A stretch of DNA of 64,000 bases from Pseudomonas reinekei (GCF_001945365.1 NZ_MSTQ01000003.1:62001-126000); one strand, 5' to 3'; positions 17,006 through 26,925 are shown, counted from the first letter of the stretch. The notes: generated by a model from the sequence alone, not told the origin. Made by a program: numbers and translations.

Positions 17006-17950
17006 ATGATCCACGAGACGTTCTGGCTGACCACCAGTGACCACAGCCGCCTCTTCGTCAATCAATGGCTGCCCACGGGCCACCCCAAGGCTGTGATTCT
17101 GCTGGCTCACGGCATGGCCGAACACAGTGGTCGCTATGCGCGCCTGGCCGAAAAATTCTGCGATCAGGGCTACGGCGTGTACGCACCGGACTTGCGCGGA
17201 CATGGCAAAACTGCCGAAAACGGGACGCTCGGCCATTTCGCCGACAGCGAAGGCTGGGCCAAAGTGGTGGGTGACCTGGCATGCCTCAATCAGCACATCG
17301 GCCAGCAACACTCAGGCGTGCCCATCGTATTGCTCGGCCACAGCATGGGCAGCTACATCGCTCAGGCTTATCTGTTGCACCACAGCGCCAGCCTGCAGGG
17401 CGCCATTCTCAGCGGTTCGAACTTTCAGCCCGTAGCCCTTTACCGTGCAGCGCGGCAGATTGCCCGTCTCGAACGTCTGCGCCAGGGGCCCAAGGGCCGC
17501 AGCGCGCTGATCGAATGGCTGTCGTTCGGCTCGTTCAACAAGAAATTCAAACCAGCCCGCACCCGGTTCGACTGGCTCAGTCGCGATCCTGCGGAGGTTG
17601 ACCTGTACGCCAATGACCCGCTGTGCGGCTTCCGCTGCACCAATCAATTGTGGATCGATTTGCTCGGCGGGTTGCAGCAAATCAGCAAAGCGTCCAATCT
17701 CGCGCAGATCGATCCGGGCCTGCCGTTGCTGGTGATTGGCGGTGAATGTGATCCGGTGAGTGAAGGCAAGCGTCTGACTGATCTGGCCAACGCCTTGCGC
17801 AAAGCCGGCAGCCAGAGCCTGCAATTGACGATCTATCCGCAGGCGCGGCACGAACTGTTCAACGAAACCAACCGCGATCAAGTGATTGCCGACGTGCTGG
17901 GCTGGATCAACCAGACCTTGAGCAATCCCCGGCCACATCGAACCGAATAG
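17006..17950 (+). CDS. alpha/beta hydrolase, monoacylglycerol lipase / lysophospholipase type
   Basis: The 314-residue protein belongs to the Hydrolase_4 branch: 'AVILLAHGMAEHSGRYARLA' (oxyanion HGxxEH), 'GYGVYAPDLRGHGKTAENG', the nucleophile elbow GHSMGS, a late acidic segment 'LVIGGECDPVSEG' and the catalytic His in 'IYPQARHELFNETNRDQV'. The full Ser-Asp-His triad is therefore present. No signal peptide is seen, so it should be cytoplasmic. Its position beside fadD1/fadD2 suggests release of fatty acids from monoglycerides or lysophospholipids, and it probably forms an operon with the MaoC gene 42 bases downstream. Confidence 0.88.
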   Translation: MIHETFWLTTSDHSRLFVNQWLPTGHPKAVILLAHGMAEHSGRYARLAEKFCDQGYGVYAPDLRGHGKTAENGTLGHFADSEGWAKVVGDLACLNQHIGQQHSGVPIVLLGHSMGSYIAQAYLLHHSASLQGAILSGSNFQPVALYRAARQIARLERLRQGPKGRSALIEWLSFGSFNKKFKPARTRFDWLSRDPAEVDLYANDPLCGFRCTNQLWIDLLGGLQQISKASNLAQIDPGLPLLVIGGECDPVSEGKRLTDLANALRKAGSQSLQLTIYPQARHELFNETNRDQVIADVLGWINQTLSNPRPHRTE

Positions 17951-17992
17951 TTTTTTTGTGAATTTTTTTATTCGTCACAGGAATTGAGACAG

Positions 17993-18463
17993 ATGACCCA
18001 GGTTACCAACACCCCCTACGAAGCCCTCGAAGTCGGCCAGACCGCCAGCTTCAGCAAGTTGGTCGAAGAGCGCGACATTCAATTGTTCGCCGCGATGTCG
18101 GGCGACCATAACCCGGTGCACCTGGATGCCGAATACGCCGCCAGCACCATGTTCAAGGAGCGCATCGCTCACGGTATGTTCAGCGGTGCGCTGATCAGCG
18201 CTGCGGTCGCTTGCGAATTGCCTGGGCCGGGCACCATCTACATCGGTCAGCAAATGAGTTTTCAGAAGCCGGTGAAGATCGGCGACACCCTGACGGTGCG
18301 TCTGGAAATCCTCGAAAAACTGCCAAAATTCCGCGTGCGCATCGCCACCCGCGTGTTCAACCAGCGCGATGAGCTGGTGGTCGATGGCGAGGCGGAAATC
18401 CTCGCGCCGCGCAAGCAGCAGAGCGTGACGCTGACCGAGTTGCCAGCGATCAGCATTGGCTGA
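17993..18463 (+). CDS. MaoC-family (R)-specific enoyl-CoA hydratase
   Basis: The 156-residue hot-dog-fold protein has the hydratase 2 motif 'FAAMSGDHNPVHLDAEYAA' with the catalytic Asp and His, then 'FKERIAHGMFSGALISA'. Such enzymes, as in PhaJ, hydrate trans-2-enoyl-CoA to the (R)-3-hydroxyacyl form, linking beta-oxidation to PHA or acyl-chain synthesis. I start at ATG 17993; an in-frame TTG nine bases earlier sits too close to the AGGAA ribosome site. Context with two acyl-CoA ligases supports a fatty-acid role. Confidence 0.88.
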   Translation: MTQVTNTPYEALEVGQTASFSKLVEERDIQLFAAMSGDHNPVHLDAEYAASTMFKERIAHGMFSGALISAAVACELPGPGTIYIGQQMSFQKPVKIGDTLTVRLEILEKLPKFRVRIATRVFNQRDELVVDGEAEILAPRKQQSVTLTELPAISIG

Positions 18464-18464
18464 C

Positions 18465-18599
18465 CTGTGGCGAGGGCGCTTGCTTGCGCCGGGGCGCGAA
18501 GCGCCCCCAACTCAGACACTTCAGTTCACCTGAACGAATGCGTTGGCAGGTTTTGCGACGGCTGCGCAGCCGAGCGCGAGCAAGCTCCCTGGCCACAAT
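18465..18599. repeat. REP pair (degenerate REPIN)
   Basis: tggcgagggcgcttgcttgcgcc and its partner gcgagcaagctccctggcca face each other between convergent genes, with smaller palindromes (gcgcgaagcgc, ggctgcgcagcc) between them. It is the same family as 2981-3115, with mutations. Confidence 0.8.
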
Positions 18600-18620
18600 G
18601 ATTTCAGCGCTGAACGAAAC

Positions 18621-19490
18621 TTAACGCTCACCCTCCTGCACCTGCACACTCGCCGTCATTCCGGAACTGAGGTTGATCCCCTCCGGCACGTTGTCCAGCT
18701 TGATCCGCACCGGAATCCGTTGCGCCAGGCGCACCCAGTTGAACGTTGGCTCAACCTCCGCCAGCAACTGCCCATCCGGAGTGGTATTGCGATCAGTGAT
18801 CCCGCGGCTGATGCTTTCAACGTGGCCCTGCAACGCCTCCCCGGCGCTCATCAACCAGACCTTCACCGGATCGCCGACGCGAATCCGCGGCAATTTGGTT
18901 TCTTCGAAATAGGCCTGCACGTAGAAAGTTGAATCATCGATCAACGCCATCACCGCTTGCCCGGCATTGACGTAATTGCCCTGGGCCAGACGCAGGTTGG
19001 TGATATGCCCATTGCGCGGTGCGTGCACCTGGCTGCGCGCCAGGTTGATCTCAGCGACCTTGGCCTCGGCCTGTGCTTCACGCAGTTCACCACGGGCGAT
19101 ACCGGCATTGATTTGCGCATTTTCACGCAGCTCGGCGCTGATCGCTTGCGGCCCGAGGCTGGCACGCCGGCTGGCTTCGCGTTCGCGCAGGTTCAGTTGT
19201 TGCTGGCGGGTCTGCACCACTGCCTGAGCTTTTTCCAGCGCGGCTTCGAACCGGTCGCGGTCGATGCTCAACAACACATCCCCCGCCTTCACCTGTTGAT
19301 TGTCGTGAGCCTTGAGTTCTCGCACCCAACCCGATACATCCGGGGCGATCACCACCACGTCGGCGCGAATCCGCGCATCTCGGGTCCAGGGAGTGAGCAT
19401 GTAGTACTGCCACAAATGCACGCCGGAAAAAATCGCCACCGCCACCAGGCACAGGGTTACCGCGACACGTACGGGGGTACGCATATTCAA
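18621..19490 (-). CDS. HlyD-family membrane fusion protein, AaeA-like
   Basis: The 289-residue protein has one N-terminal membrane anchor (about 8-28), a first barrel/lipoyl half 'VVIAPDVSGWVRELKAHDNQ' with 'VKAGDVLLSIDRDRFEAALE', a short coiled-coil hairpin, and the second lipoyl half 'NGHITNLRLAQGNYVNAGQA'. It is the periplasmic adaptor of an efflux system and is the third gene of a three-gene unit with a DUF1656 protein and a FUSC pump, the layout of aaeXAB-type aromatic carboxylic acid export. Confidence 0.9.
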   Translation of the reverse strand: MNMRTPVRVAVTLCLVAVAIFSGVHLWQYYMLTPWTRDARIRADVVVIAPDVSGWVRELKAHDNQQVKAGDVLLSIDRDRFEAALEKAQAVVQTRQQQLNLREREASRRASLGPQAISAELRENAQINAGIARGELREAQAEAKVAEINLARSQVHAPRNGHITNLRLAQGNYVNAGQAVMALIDDSTFYVQAYFEETKLPRIRVGDPVKVWLMSAGEALQGHVESISRGITDRNTTPDGQLLAEVEPTFNWVRLAQRIPVRIKLDNVPEGINLSSGMTASVQVQEGER

Positions 19491-19494
19491 CTCC

Positions 19495-19701
19495 TTATAA
19501 AGGTCCGAGGACGACGGTGATCACGGTCAATACACAGACGTACAAGGCGCAATCAAACAATGCTTCGTGCCAGACCCACCGACCAATCGGCGTCAGCCGC
19601 AACAACAGGCGCAGAGCGCCGGTCACCAGCAGCGCCAGCAGTACATAAATCAGAAACGGGCTGAGCAGCACGCCACCCATCGCCCACTCACGCAAGCCCA
19701 T
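19495..19701 (-). CDS. DUF1656 small membrane protein, AaeX-like
   Basis: This 68-residue, two-helix membrane protein is the DUF1656/AaeX subunit usually found between the FUSC pump and the HlyD adaptor. An AGGAGG ribosome site precedes the ATG at 19701, and the start overlaps the end of the pump gene by 14 bases. The adaptor gene begins only four bases after its stop, so all three are translated together. Its function within such pumps is unknown. Confidence 0.88.
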   Translation of the reverse strand: MGLREWAMGGVLLSPFLIYVLLALLVTGALRLLLRLTPIGRWVWHEALFDCALYVCVLTVITVVLGPL

Positions 19702-21685
19702 GGTTTGCCTCCTGTTGGCGGCACCAGGCGCGCCAGCTGTTTTGCAATTGCAGCACCGCGCCCTGGGCCAGTTTCACCGCATCGCTGGCGGGCAAGGCGT
19801 AGAGGGTTTGCAAAAAGGTCTCGCTGGCCTCGGCCAACGCCTCGCCGCGACCACCGCCTGGGCCTTGCTTGAGGACACTCTCCAGGTGTTCGAGGTAACG
19901 CTGTTGCGGTGCAGATACGGGCACTTGGGCCACCGCCAGGCTCATGCGCAGGTGCAGCAATTCATCGCCGATATCCAGCCCGAGCAACCCGTCGTCCCAG
20001 CGACTTCGTGCCGGCTCCGGCAATTCCGGATAGTGCCGTGCCAATTGCAGCAAACGGTCGGCCATGCGCCCACCGAACCAGCTCTCGGCACCGGCCAGAT
20101 TGCGCCGGGTCAGGCGCACCAGATCGTCGAGGGTTGCCGCCAGCAATCGACGGCCATGCCACGCCGGGTTACGCAGGATCAACAGATGGAACGCGAGCAC
20201 CGCCGCGCCAACACCGATGACCATGGCCTGGGCGCTGTTGAAGAAGGTCGCGACGTCGAATTTCATCTGATTGAGCGGCGCCACCAGCACAATGAAATGT
20301 AAACAGAACGACGTAGCCGTGGCGCCGATCTGCGGCTTGGCCATGCCCAGCGCGCCGAAAAACAATGGCACGCCCATCCCCATGCACAGCATCGCGAAAC
20401 TGCTCAACTGCGGCAGCAGAATCTGCCCGACGATGAATGCCGCCGGGATCGCCAGAAAGATCCCGCGCATAAAGCTCATGCCGATCTGCGCACCATTCTC
20501 CCGGCTGGCAAACAGACTGCACACCACGCAGGTCAGCAACATCGCACCCGCTGCGGCGGGCCAGGCCGTTGCCAGCCAGAAGCACGCCACCACCAGAAAC
20601 GCCAGGGCACTGCGCGCACCGAACACCAGGGCCAGCGACAGGTCGCGGTGGGGTGTCAGAGTCTTGGGTGGCGCAAGCGGTTCACCGCCCTCCTCGACGG
20701 CAGTCAACGCCGCAGTCGCCGCCATGGCCGTATCCATCAGCAGGGTGAAACGCACCAGGCAGTAGCTCTGGGCGGAGCTGATTTGCGGGTCGTGGGATGC
20801 GTCGAGCAAGCGCAGGCGCAAGGCATGCAGCGTCGCGGCATCGGCGACATCCAGCGCCTGCACGACCTCGTTCATCCACGGCGTCAACTGCGCTGACTCC
20901 TGGGGCTCCAACTGCTTCCACTGCCGGCGCACTGAACGGGCGATACGCAGCAGCATCAATAACTTTTGGCTCAAGCCGCTGATGGCGCGTGCCCGCTGCC
21001 GACCGCGAGCACCTTCGAACCAGGCGTGTTCACGCTGAGCGTCCACGGCGATGATGCGTCCGAGAATTTCCAACAACCCTTTGCGCGCCTGGCCGTCCCC
21101 GGCCAGCGTCGCCCGCGCGGCGTTCATGCCACTTTGCCAGGCGGCACGGGCTTGATCCGACAGTTGTCGCTCGACCCGCATTGGCCAAAGCAGGGCACTG
21201 CTGGCGGTGGCGCAGATGATGCCAAGGCAGATTTCGGTGCAGCGCGCCACGGCCTGGTCAAACACGGACAGCGGATGGTTGATGGCCGGCAGCGCGATGA
21301 TCGCAACGGTGTACCCGGCCAGTACAAAGGAATAGGACCAGGCGCTGCGCAGCAGTGTCGAACTGGCGGTACACAATCCGAGCCATAGCGCCAACGCCAG
21401 CAAAAACAGCCAGGGTGTCTGGGCAAACAGTCCCATGAAGACGACCGACATGATCGTCCCGACCAACGTACCGCACAGTCGCGCCAGGCCCTTTTGCATC
21501 ACCATGCCGGACAGCGGCTGCGCCACGATGAACGCGGTCATCAACGCCCAGGCCGGTTGCTCCAGGCCCCAGCGCAATGCCAGCCACAGCGCCACGCCGC
21601 CACCGACCAAGGTCTTGATCGCGAACTGCAAGGCTCGACGGTCAGGCGCGAACAACGCCTGCAAAGTTATGGGCACGAATAACAC
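19688..21685 (-). CDS. FUSC-family efflux transporter, AaeB-like
   Basis: The 665-residue inner-membrane protein has two blocks of membrane helices, each followed by a large cytoplasmic segment, as in AaeB (p-hydroxybenzoate efflux) and fusaric-acid-resistance proteins. Typical motifs include 'LRWGLEQPAWALMTAFIVAQ' and 'GTLVGTIMSVVFMGLFAQTP' in the first block and a second 'GARSALAFLVVACFWLATAW' block. The substrate is probably an aromatic or weak acid, but this is family-level inference. No regulator gene is adjacent; a divergent LysR regulator, common for this system, is missing here. Confidence 0.9.
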   Translation of the reverse strand: MLFVPITLQALFAPDRRALQFAIKTLVGGGVALWLALRWGLEQPAWALMTAFIVAQPLSGMVMQKGLARLCGTLVGTIMSVVFMGLFAQTPWLFLLALALWLGLCTASSTLLRSAWSYSFVLAGYTVAIIALPAINHPLSVFDQAVARCTEICLGIICATASSALLWPMRVERQLSDQARAAWQSGMNAARATLAGDGQARKGLLEILGRIIAVDAQREHAWFEGARGRQRARAISGLSQKLLMLLRIARSVRRQWKQLEPQESAQLTPWMNEVVQALDVADAATLHALRLRLLDASHDPQISSAQSYCLVRFTLLMDTAMAATAALTAVEEGGEPLAPPKTLTPHRDLSLALVFGARSALAFLVVACFWLATAWPAAAGAMLLTCVVCSLFASRENGAQIGMSFMRGIFLAIPAAFIVGQILLPQLSSFAMLCMGMGVPLFFGALGMAKPQIGATATSFCLHFIVLVAPLNQMKFDVATFFNSAQAMVIGVGAAVLAFHLLILRNPAWHGRRLLAATLDDLVRLTRRNLAGAESWFGGRMADRLLQLARHYPELPEPARSRWDDGLLGLDIGDELLHLRMSLAVAQVPVSAPQQRYLEHLESVLKQGPGGGRGEALAEASETFLQTLYALPASDAVKLAQGAVLQLQNSWRAWCRQQEANHGLA

Positions 21686-21790
21686 TCTTGGAAGGACGAT
21701 TTAACGATAGACGTGTTGGGACGGGTCACTTGAAAAACAAATTATTAGCTAGCTATCTATACCCCGTCCAGCGCTAATTCCCAGGCACAA

Positions 21791-21817
21791 AAAAACGCCA
21801 GACTGGCTGGCGTTTTT
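21791..21817 (-). terminator. rho-independent terminator for the PA2169-type gene
   Basis: aaaaacgccag pairs with ctggcgttttt around a five-base loop, 17 bases past the stop codon at 21834. Confidence 0.9.
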
Positions 21818-21833
21818 GACAGCTAACGAACGC

Positions 21834-22301
21834 TTACGAGCGTGCGCGAGCCTGGTTGCGCAGGGCTTTTACCTGATCGTGGTTGCGTTGCACGCCGTGG
21901 TACTGACGCTCAACGATGTCACGAATACCCACCAGATTGTGCTTGTTGATTTTTTCCATAGCCTCGCGATAAGCCTTCAACGCATGGTCTTCACCACGTT
22001 CGGCTTCGTTCAGTACGGCCTCTTCATCTTTGCCGGTGAACATCGCTTTCACATCGACCCAGCGACGATGCAGGTCGCCACTGACGCTGGTGGAAGTTTC
22101 CGGATCGCCACCCATCGAACGCACGGCTGCCTGCAATTCCGCGGCGGCACTGGCGCAGTCGGCAGAACGTTGCACGAACAGGGTTTTGAGTTCAGGGTGC
22201 TTAATATCTTCAGCGCAAGTCTTGAACCCTTCCTGACCGTCCTTGCTGGTTTCAATCAGGTCATTGAGTACAGAGATCGCTTCTTTATTGATGTCGGTCA
22301 T
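21834..22301 (-). CDS. PA2169-family four-helix-bundle protein (DUF2383)
   Basis: The 155-residue helical protein starts 'MTDINKEAISVLNDLIETSK' and has 'GFKTCAEDIKHPELKTLFVQ' and 'ERGEDHALKAYREAMEKI', the ferritin-like DUF2383 pattern with Glu and His spaced for a possible metal site. Proteins of this family are stress- or biofilm-associated in Pseudomonas; molecular function is not established. It is monocistronic with a clear terminator. Confidence 0.88.
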   Translation of the reverse strand: MTDINKEAISVLNDLIETSKDGQEGFKTCAEDIKHPELKTLFVQRSADCASAAAELQAAVRSMGGDPETSTSVSGDLHRRWVDVKAMFTGKDEEAVLNEAERGEDHALKAYREAMEKINKHNLVGIRDIVERQYHGVQRNHDQVKALRNQARARS

Positions 22302-22504
22302 TTTTCAATTCCTTGCGGTTGATGAAAGATGCATTAAGTAGTGCAGTCCCCATGCCAGCTTCGAATCAAAAAATTAATCCTTATTTTTCAAAGGATTAGA
22401 TAAAAAAGACAAATCTGCATCCGTTTTATTTGCATGATCTGTCAATTGGCCTGCATGCAGAATGCCTGTATTTTCCAGACTGAATGAATCAAGACGACTG
22501 AGTG

Positions 22505-22741
22505 ATGAACCCCGAAAAGCTCGAACTGCTGATCACCCGCGAAATGCCCTTCGGAAAATACAAGGGACGGATCATCGCCGACCTGCCCGGCCCCTACCTG
22601 AACTGGTTCGCCCGGGAAGGTTTTCCCCATGGCGAGTTGGGTGGCCTACTGGCCCTGATGCAAGAGATCGATCACAACGGTTTATCGGAGTTGCTCGAAC
22701 CCTTGCGTGCCAAACACGGTAAACCGGCCCCGCGCCACTGA
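22505..22741 (+). CDS. DUF3820 family protein
   Basis: The 78-residue protein carries 'REMPFGKYKGRIIADLPGPY' and 'LNWFAREGFPHGELGGLLAL', the DUF3820 signature 'MPFGKYKGxxxxDLPxxYLxW'. Relatives include a putative quorum-sensing-regulated virulence factor of P. aeruginosa, but the molecular role is not known. A GTG three bases earlier is in frame; I use the ATG. It is 31 bases upstream of the class V aminotransferase gene and may be cotranscribed with it. Confidence 0.88.
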   Translation: MNPEKLELLITREMPFGKYKGRIIADLPGPYLNWFAREGFPHGELGGLLALMQEIDHNGLSELLEPLRAKHGKPAPRH

Positions 22742-22772
22742 GCCACGCCGCCCGCCATTGATTGAGTAGCCC

Positions 22773-23954
22773 ATGCCCGACAACACCTGCCGCGCCCGTG
22801 ATGAAGCCTTTTGGCAAACCTTTGCCGACCGCTACGATCTGCAACCTGGCCCGATCAATCTGGAGAACGGTTATTTCGGACGCATGTCACGCACCGTGGT
22901 CGAGGAATATCATCGCAACATTGAGCTGATCAACCGCAGCAACTCGGTGTATGCGCGTCAGCGCTTCGAACACGCTGACAGTGTGAAGATCCGCGCGCAG
23001 TTGGCCGGGCTGGTCGGCGTGCCTGCCGACAGCGTCGCCCTCACCACCAATGCGTCGCAGGGTTTGCAATCGTTGATCCGCAACTACAACCGCCTGCAAC
23101 CGGGCGATCAAGTGCTGATCTGCGACCTGGAATACGACACGGTCAAGAGCGCGATGCGCTGGCTGGCGACTCATCGCGGCGTCGAAGTGATCGAGATCGA
23201 CCATGCGCACCCCGTCAGTTTCGACAGCTTGTTGACCACCTACCGCGAGACCTTCGCGCGCTACCCGCGACTGAAGCTGATGGCCCTGACCCACGTCACC
23301 CACCGCACCGGGTTGGTGATGCCGGTGCAGGCGATTGCCGCCGCCGCCAAAGAACATGGCATCGACGTGATCCTCGACGGCGCCCATGCGCTGGGGCAAC
23401 TGGAATTCGATCTCGATGAGTTGGGCATCGCTTTCGCCGCATACAACTTGCACAAATGGATCGGTGCGCCGCTGACGTTGGGCTTTCTCTACATCGCTCC
23501 CGAGCGTCTGGCCGACATCGACCCGGACATGGGCGAAATGCATTTCCCGGTCACCGACATTCGCTCTCGCACGCCTCACAGCACACCGAACATCCCCGCG
23601 TTGCTGACCCTGCCGCTGGTGCTCGAAGAGCATTGGGCCATGGGCGGTTCGGTGGCCAAGGGGACACGGCTCAATTACCTGCGCAACCTGTGGGTGCGCG
23701 CAGTCCGTGAGCTGCCGGGTATCGAAGTCATGACCCCGGACGATCCACGGTTGTACTGCGGCATCACGTCCATGCGCTTTACCGCGCATGCCGACCAACA
23801 GGCGATGGCCGAACGACTGCTCAGCGATTACAACCTGTTCACCGTGGTGCGCAACGGCGCAGCGTGTGGGCCGTGTATTCGTATCACGCCGGGGCTGACG
23901 ACGGCGGCGGCGGATATGATGTTGCTGACTTCGGCGTTGACTCAATTGCGCTGA
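22773..23954 (+). CDS. class V aminotransferase (isopenicillin-N-epimerase-like)
   Basis: The 393-residue PLP enzyme has 'INLENGYFGRMSRTVVEEYH', the cofactor-contacting 'LTTNASQGLQSLIRNY', 'HGIDVILDGAHALGQLEFDL' with the PLP-binding Asp and His, and the Schiff-base lysine in 'FAAYNLHKWIGAPLTLGFLY'. This pattern places it with the NifS/CsdA-fold enzymes related to isopenicillin N epimerase and cysteine-desulfurase-like proteins, without the desulfurase cysteine loop that I could recognise. The reaction is unknown. Confidence 0.85.
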   Translation: MPDNTCRARDEAFWQTFADRYDLQPGPINLENGYFGRMSRTVVEEYHRNIELINRSNSVYARQRFEHADSVKIRAQLAGLVGVPADSVALTTNASQGLQSLIRNYNRLQPGDQVLICDLEYDTVKSAMRWLATHRGVEVIEIDHAHPVSFDSLLTTYRETFARYPRLKLMALTHVTHRTGLVMPVQAIAAAAKEHGIDVILDGAHALGQLEFDLDELGIAFAAYNLHKWIGAPLTLGFLYIAPERLADIDPDMGEMHFPVTDIRSRTPHSTPNIPALLTLPLVLEEHWAMGGSVAKGTRLNYLRNLWVRAVRELPGIEVMTPDDPRLYCGITSMRFTAHADQQAMAERLLSDYNLFTVVRNGAACGPCIRITPGLTTAAADMMLLTSALTQLR

Positions 23955-23963
23955 GATGACTGG

Positions 23964-23985
23964 GGGAGCGAGCAGGCTCGCTCCC
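23964..23985. repeat. single REP hairpin
   Basis: gggagcgagc pairs with gctcgctccc around two bases. It is a solo copy of the REP palindrome core just after the class V aminotransferase gene. Confidence 0.8.
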
Positions 23986-24000
23986 ACACTTTTCGCCGGC

Positions 24001-24033
24001 AAAAAAAAACGGTGCACCGACCAAGCGCACCGT
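24001..24033 (-). terminator. rho-independent terminator of the zwf-pgl-eda operon
   Basis: acggtgc pairs with gcaccgt; on the minus strand it is followed by a run of nine T. It lies 40 bases beyond the eda stop codon. Confidence 0.88.
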
Positions 24034-24072
24034 AAAGCCGTAGAACACACAACGAAGTGTCGGGTGAAGCGA

Positions 24073-24738
24073 TCAGTCCAGCAGCGCCAAGGCCTCGGCG
24101 GTGCATTCCTGAATGCGGGCCCAGTCGCCGTTCTTGATCCACTCCGGATCAAGCATCCAGCTACCGCCCACGCACATGACGTTCTTCAACGCCATGTAGC
24201 TCTTGATATTGGCCGGACCCACACCGCCAGTCGGGCAGAATTTCACTTCGCCGAATGGACCGCCCAGGGCCTTGATGGCCGCGACGCCGCCGCTGACTTC
24301 CGCCGGGAACAGCTTGAAGCGGCGATAGCCCAGACCATAGCCTTCCATGATGCCCGAGGCATTGCTGATGCCTGGCAACAGCGGAATCGGGCTGTCAACG
24401 CTGGCTTCCAGCAGGTCACGGGTGATGCCTGGCGTAACGATGAATTGCGAGCCCGCCGCTTCGGCCGCGGCCAGCATGTTGCGATCAAGCACGGTGCCGG
24501 CACCGGTCATCAGCTCCGGGCGCTGCTCGCGCAGGATCTGGATGGCCTTGAGGCCGAACTGCGAACGCAGGGTCACTTCCAGGGCGGTCAAGCCACCGGC
24601 CGCGAGGGCATCGGCCAGGGGTAGAACATCCTGTTCGCGAGCGATGGTGATCACCGGCAGGATCCGCGCCTTGGCGCAGAGGCTGTCGATCAGGGCAACT
24701 TTATCCGCCATGGAAACGGTCGGGGATGGGTTTTTCAT
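24073..24738 (-). CDS. eda: 2-dehydro-3-deoxy-6-phosphogluconate aldolase
   Basis: The 221-residue enzyme cleaves KDPG to pyruvate and glyceraldehyde-3-phosphate, the last Entner-Doudoroff step. It shows the family's 'RILPVITIAREQDVLPLADA', 'LEVTLRSQFGLKAIQILREQ' (Glu and Arg), 'GAGTVLDRNML' and the Schiff-base lysine in 'GYRRFKLFPAEVSGG', then 'FCPTGGVGPANIKSYMAL'. I choose the ATG at 24738, which has a GGAAC ribosome site; a start at 24765 would overlap pgl by ten bases. It is the third gene of zwf-pgl-eda. Confidence 0.96.
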   Translation of the reverse strand: MKNPSPTVSMADKVALIDSLCAKARILPVITIAREQDVLPLADALAAGGLTALEVTLRSQFGLKAIQILREQRPELMTGAGTVLDRNMLAAAEAAGSQFIVTPGITRDLLEASVDSPIPLLPGISNASGIMEGYGLGYRRFKLFPAEVSGGVAAIKALGGPFGEVKFCPTGGVGPANIKSYMALKNVMCVGGSWMLDPEWIKNGDWARIQECTAEALALLD

Positions 24739-24755
24739 AGCGGCTGTTCCTTGGC

Positions 24756-25469
24756 TCATGGGCACCAGTAAATCTCTAACGTGGGTTGCAGAAACGCGCG
24801 AATCGGCATTGCGGCGACGTCGTCACCGGCCAGTGCGGTACTCAGGGTGGTCAGCTTGGACTGACCGGAAATCGATAGAACCTTGTGTTTGGCCGAGGCC
24901 AGCAGCGCGCGGCTCATGGTCAGGCGCTGATGGGGCACGGTCGGCGCCAGCATTGGATAGCAGCGACGACGGCCGTCGGCCTGCAAGGCTTCAGCCAGAT
25001 TGGGGCTGTTGGGAAACAGCGACGCGGTGTGACCGTCATCGCCCATGCCCAGCACCAACACGTCGATCACCGGCAACTCGGACAGCAAACGGTCGGCCTG
25101 CTCGGCTGCCTGTTCCAGGTTGGCACTGGCGCTGTACAGGCTCAGGAACTGAGCCTTGGCCGCCGGGCCTTGCAACAGATACTTTTTCAGCAGACCGGCA
25201 TTGCTGTCGGCATGCTCAACCGGCACCCAGCGTTCGTCAGCCAGGCTGACGACCACATTCGACCAGTCCAGCGTCTGCTTGGCCAAATGCTGGAAAAACG
25301 CCACCGGGCTGCGGCCGCCGGACACCACCAGGGTCGCAGTGCCCTGGGCGTCGATCGCATCGCTCAATTGACTGGCCACGTTCAGTGCCAGGCCTTCGGC
25401 CAGCAGCGTCGGGCTCTTGAACTCATGGGCGCTGACGCCCTGAGGCAGTTTCAAATCAGATATCGCCAT
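24756..25469 (-). CDS. pgl: 6-phosphogluconolactonase
   Basis: The 237-residue enzyme hydrolyses 6-phosphogluconolactone. Signatures are '[20 protein letters not shown]', '[20 protein letters not shown]' and '[20 protein letters not shown]' (active-site Asp-Gly-His). It overlaps the zwf stop by 14 bases and precedes eda by 17 bases, so the three genes form one tightly coupled operon. Confidence 0.96.
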   Translation of the reverse strand: MAISDLKLPQGVSAHEFKSPTLLAEGLALNVASQLSDAIDAQGTATLVVSGGRSPVAFFQHLAKQTLDWSNVVVSLADERWVPVEHADSNAGLLKKYLLQGPAAKAQFLSLYSASANLEQAAEQADRLLSELPVIDVLVLGMGDDGHTASLFPNSPNLAEALQADGRRRCYPMLAPTVPHQRLTMSRALLASAKHKVLSISGQSKLTTLSTALAGDDVAAMPIRAFLQPTLEIYWCP

Positions 25470-26925
25470 ACCACGACCTCCCGTCCCGCGTGATCAGAGC
25501 AATGGAGCTCATTGGCCCCCAGGACCCGGCCGCGTACGGCTTGGGCGCATCACCGGATTTTTTCCACCCGGCGATCAACTGGTCACACCAATTCCACGCG
25601 GCTTCGATTTCATCTTTACGGACAAACAGGTTCTGATTGCCGCGCATGACTTCCAGCAACAACCGTTCGTAGGCATCGGGTATCCGTGCGCTGCTCCAGG
25701 TGTCGGAAAAATTCAGCTGCAACGGACCGCTGCGCAGCTGCATGCCCTTGTCCAGGCCTTGATCTTTGGTCATCACGCGCAAGGAAATGCCTTCGTCCGG
25801 TTGCAGGCGGATAATCAGCTTGTTACTGATTTGCAGGCGCTGCTCGGGAGCGAAGATGTAGTGCGACGGTTCCTTGAAGTGGATGACGATCTGCGACAGT
25901 TTTTGCGGCATGCGCTTGCCGGTACGCAGGTAGAAGGGCACGCCGGCCCAGCGCCAGTTGCGGATGTCGGCACGCAGGGCGACGAAGGTTTCGGTGTCGC
26001 TCTGGGTGTTGGAATTCGGTTCTTCGAGGTAGCCCGGCACCGCTTTGCCTTCGCTGTAGCCGGCGATGTATTGGCCCCGTACCACTTGAGTGGTCAGGCC
26101 TTCCGGGCTGATCGGCGCCAGTGCCTTGAGCACTTTGACTTTCTCGTCGCGGATGCTGTCGGCGGACAGGTCGGCCGGCGGGTCCATGGCGATCAGGCAA
26201 AGCAGTTGCAGCAGGTGATTCTGGATCATGTCCCGCAGCTGCCCGGCCTTGTCGAAGTAGCCCCAGCGGCCTTCGATCCCGACCTTCTCGGCCACGGTGA
26301 TTTCCACGTGGGAAATGTAATTCTGGTTCCACTGGGTTTCGAACAGACTGTTGGCGAAACGCAGGGCGATCAGGTTCTGGACGGTTTCTTTGCCCAGGTA
26401 ATGGTCGATACGGTAGGTGCGGTTTTCCGGGAAGAACTGCGCCACGGCATCGTTGACCTTGCGCGAGGATTCCAGGTCTGAACCGATGGGTTTTTCCAGC
26501 ACCACACGGGTGTTTTCCGCCAGGCCGACCTTCGCCAGGTTTTCGCAGATCGCACCGTAAACGGCCGCCGGGGTAGCAAAATAGGCGATGACCCGCTGGG
26601 CAGTGCCCGCCACTTCGGCCAGGGCCACGTAGTCTTCGGATTTGAGGAAGTCGACGTGCAGGTAGCTCAGGCGTGCGAGAAAACGTTCGACTACGGCTTC
26701 GTTCAGTTCCTTGGCGCCCACGTAGCGGCGCAGCTCGGAGGCGATGAACGTCAGGTGCTCCTGCTCGCTGCCAGGCTCACGGGCCAGCGCGATGATCCGC
26801 GTCTCCTCGTGCAACAGGCCGGCGGCATCGAGTTGATAAAGGGCAGGAAACAGCTTGCGCAGGGCGAGATCGCCAAGAGCGCCGAACAAGGCAAAGGTGC
26901 ACGGTTCAACCGTAATCGAGAGCAT
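25456..26925 (-). CDS. zwf: glucose-6-phosphate 1-dehydrogenase
   Basis: The 489-residue enzyme oxidises glucose-6-phosphate to 6-phosphogluconolactone with NAD(P)+. The nucleotide-binding '[19 protein letters not shown]' is at the N-terminus, and the active-site '[20 protein letters not shown]' with its conserved His and Lys is central. It is the first gene of the zwf-pgl-eda operon, divergent from hexR. A palindrome resembling a HexR site lies in the 217-base divergent gap. Confidence 0.96.
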   Translation of the reverse strand: MLSITVEPCTFALFGALGDLALRKLFPALYQLDAAGLLHEETRIIALAREPGSEQEHLTFIASELRRYVGAKELNEAVVERFLARLSYLHVDFLKSEDYVALAEVAGTAQRVIAYFATPAAVYGAICENLAKVGLAENTRVVLEKPIGSDLESSRKVNDAVAQFFPENRTYRIDHYLGKETVQNLIALRFANSLFETQWNQNYISHVEITVAEKVGIEGRWGYFDKAGQLRDMIQNHLLQLLCLIAMDPPADLSADSIRDEKVKVLKALAPISPEGLTTQVVRGQYIAGYSEGKAVPGYLEEPNSNTQSDTETFVALRADIRNWRWAGVPFYLRTGKRMPQKLSQIVIHFKEPSHYIFAPEQRLQISNKLIIRLQPDEGISLRVMTKDQGLDKGMQLRSGPLQLNFSDTWSSARIPDAYERLLLEVMRGNQNLFVRKDEIEAAWNWCDQLIAGWKKSGDAPKPYAAGSWGPMSSIALITRDGRSWYGDI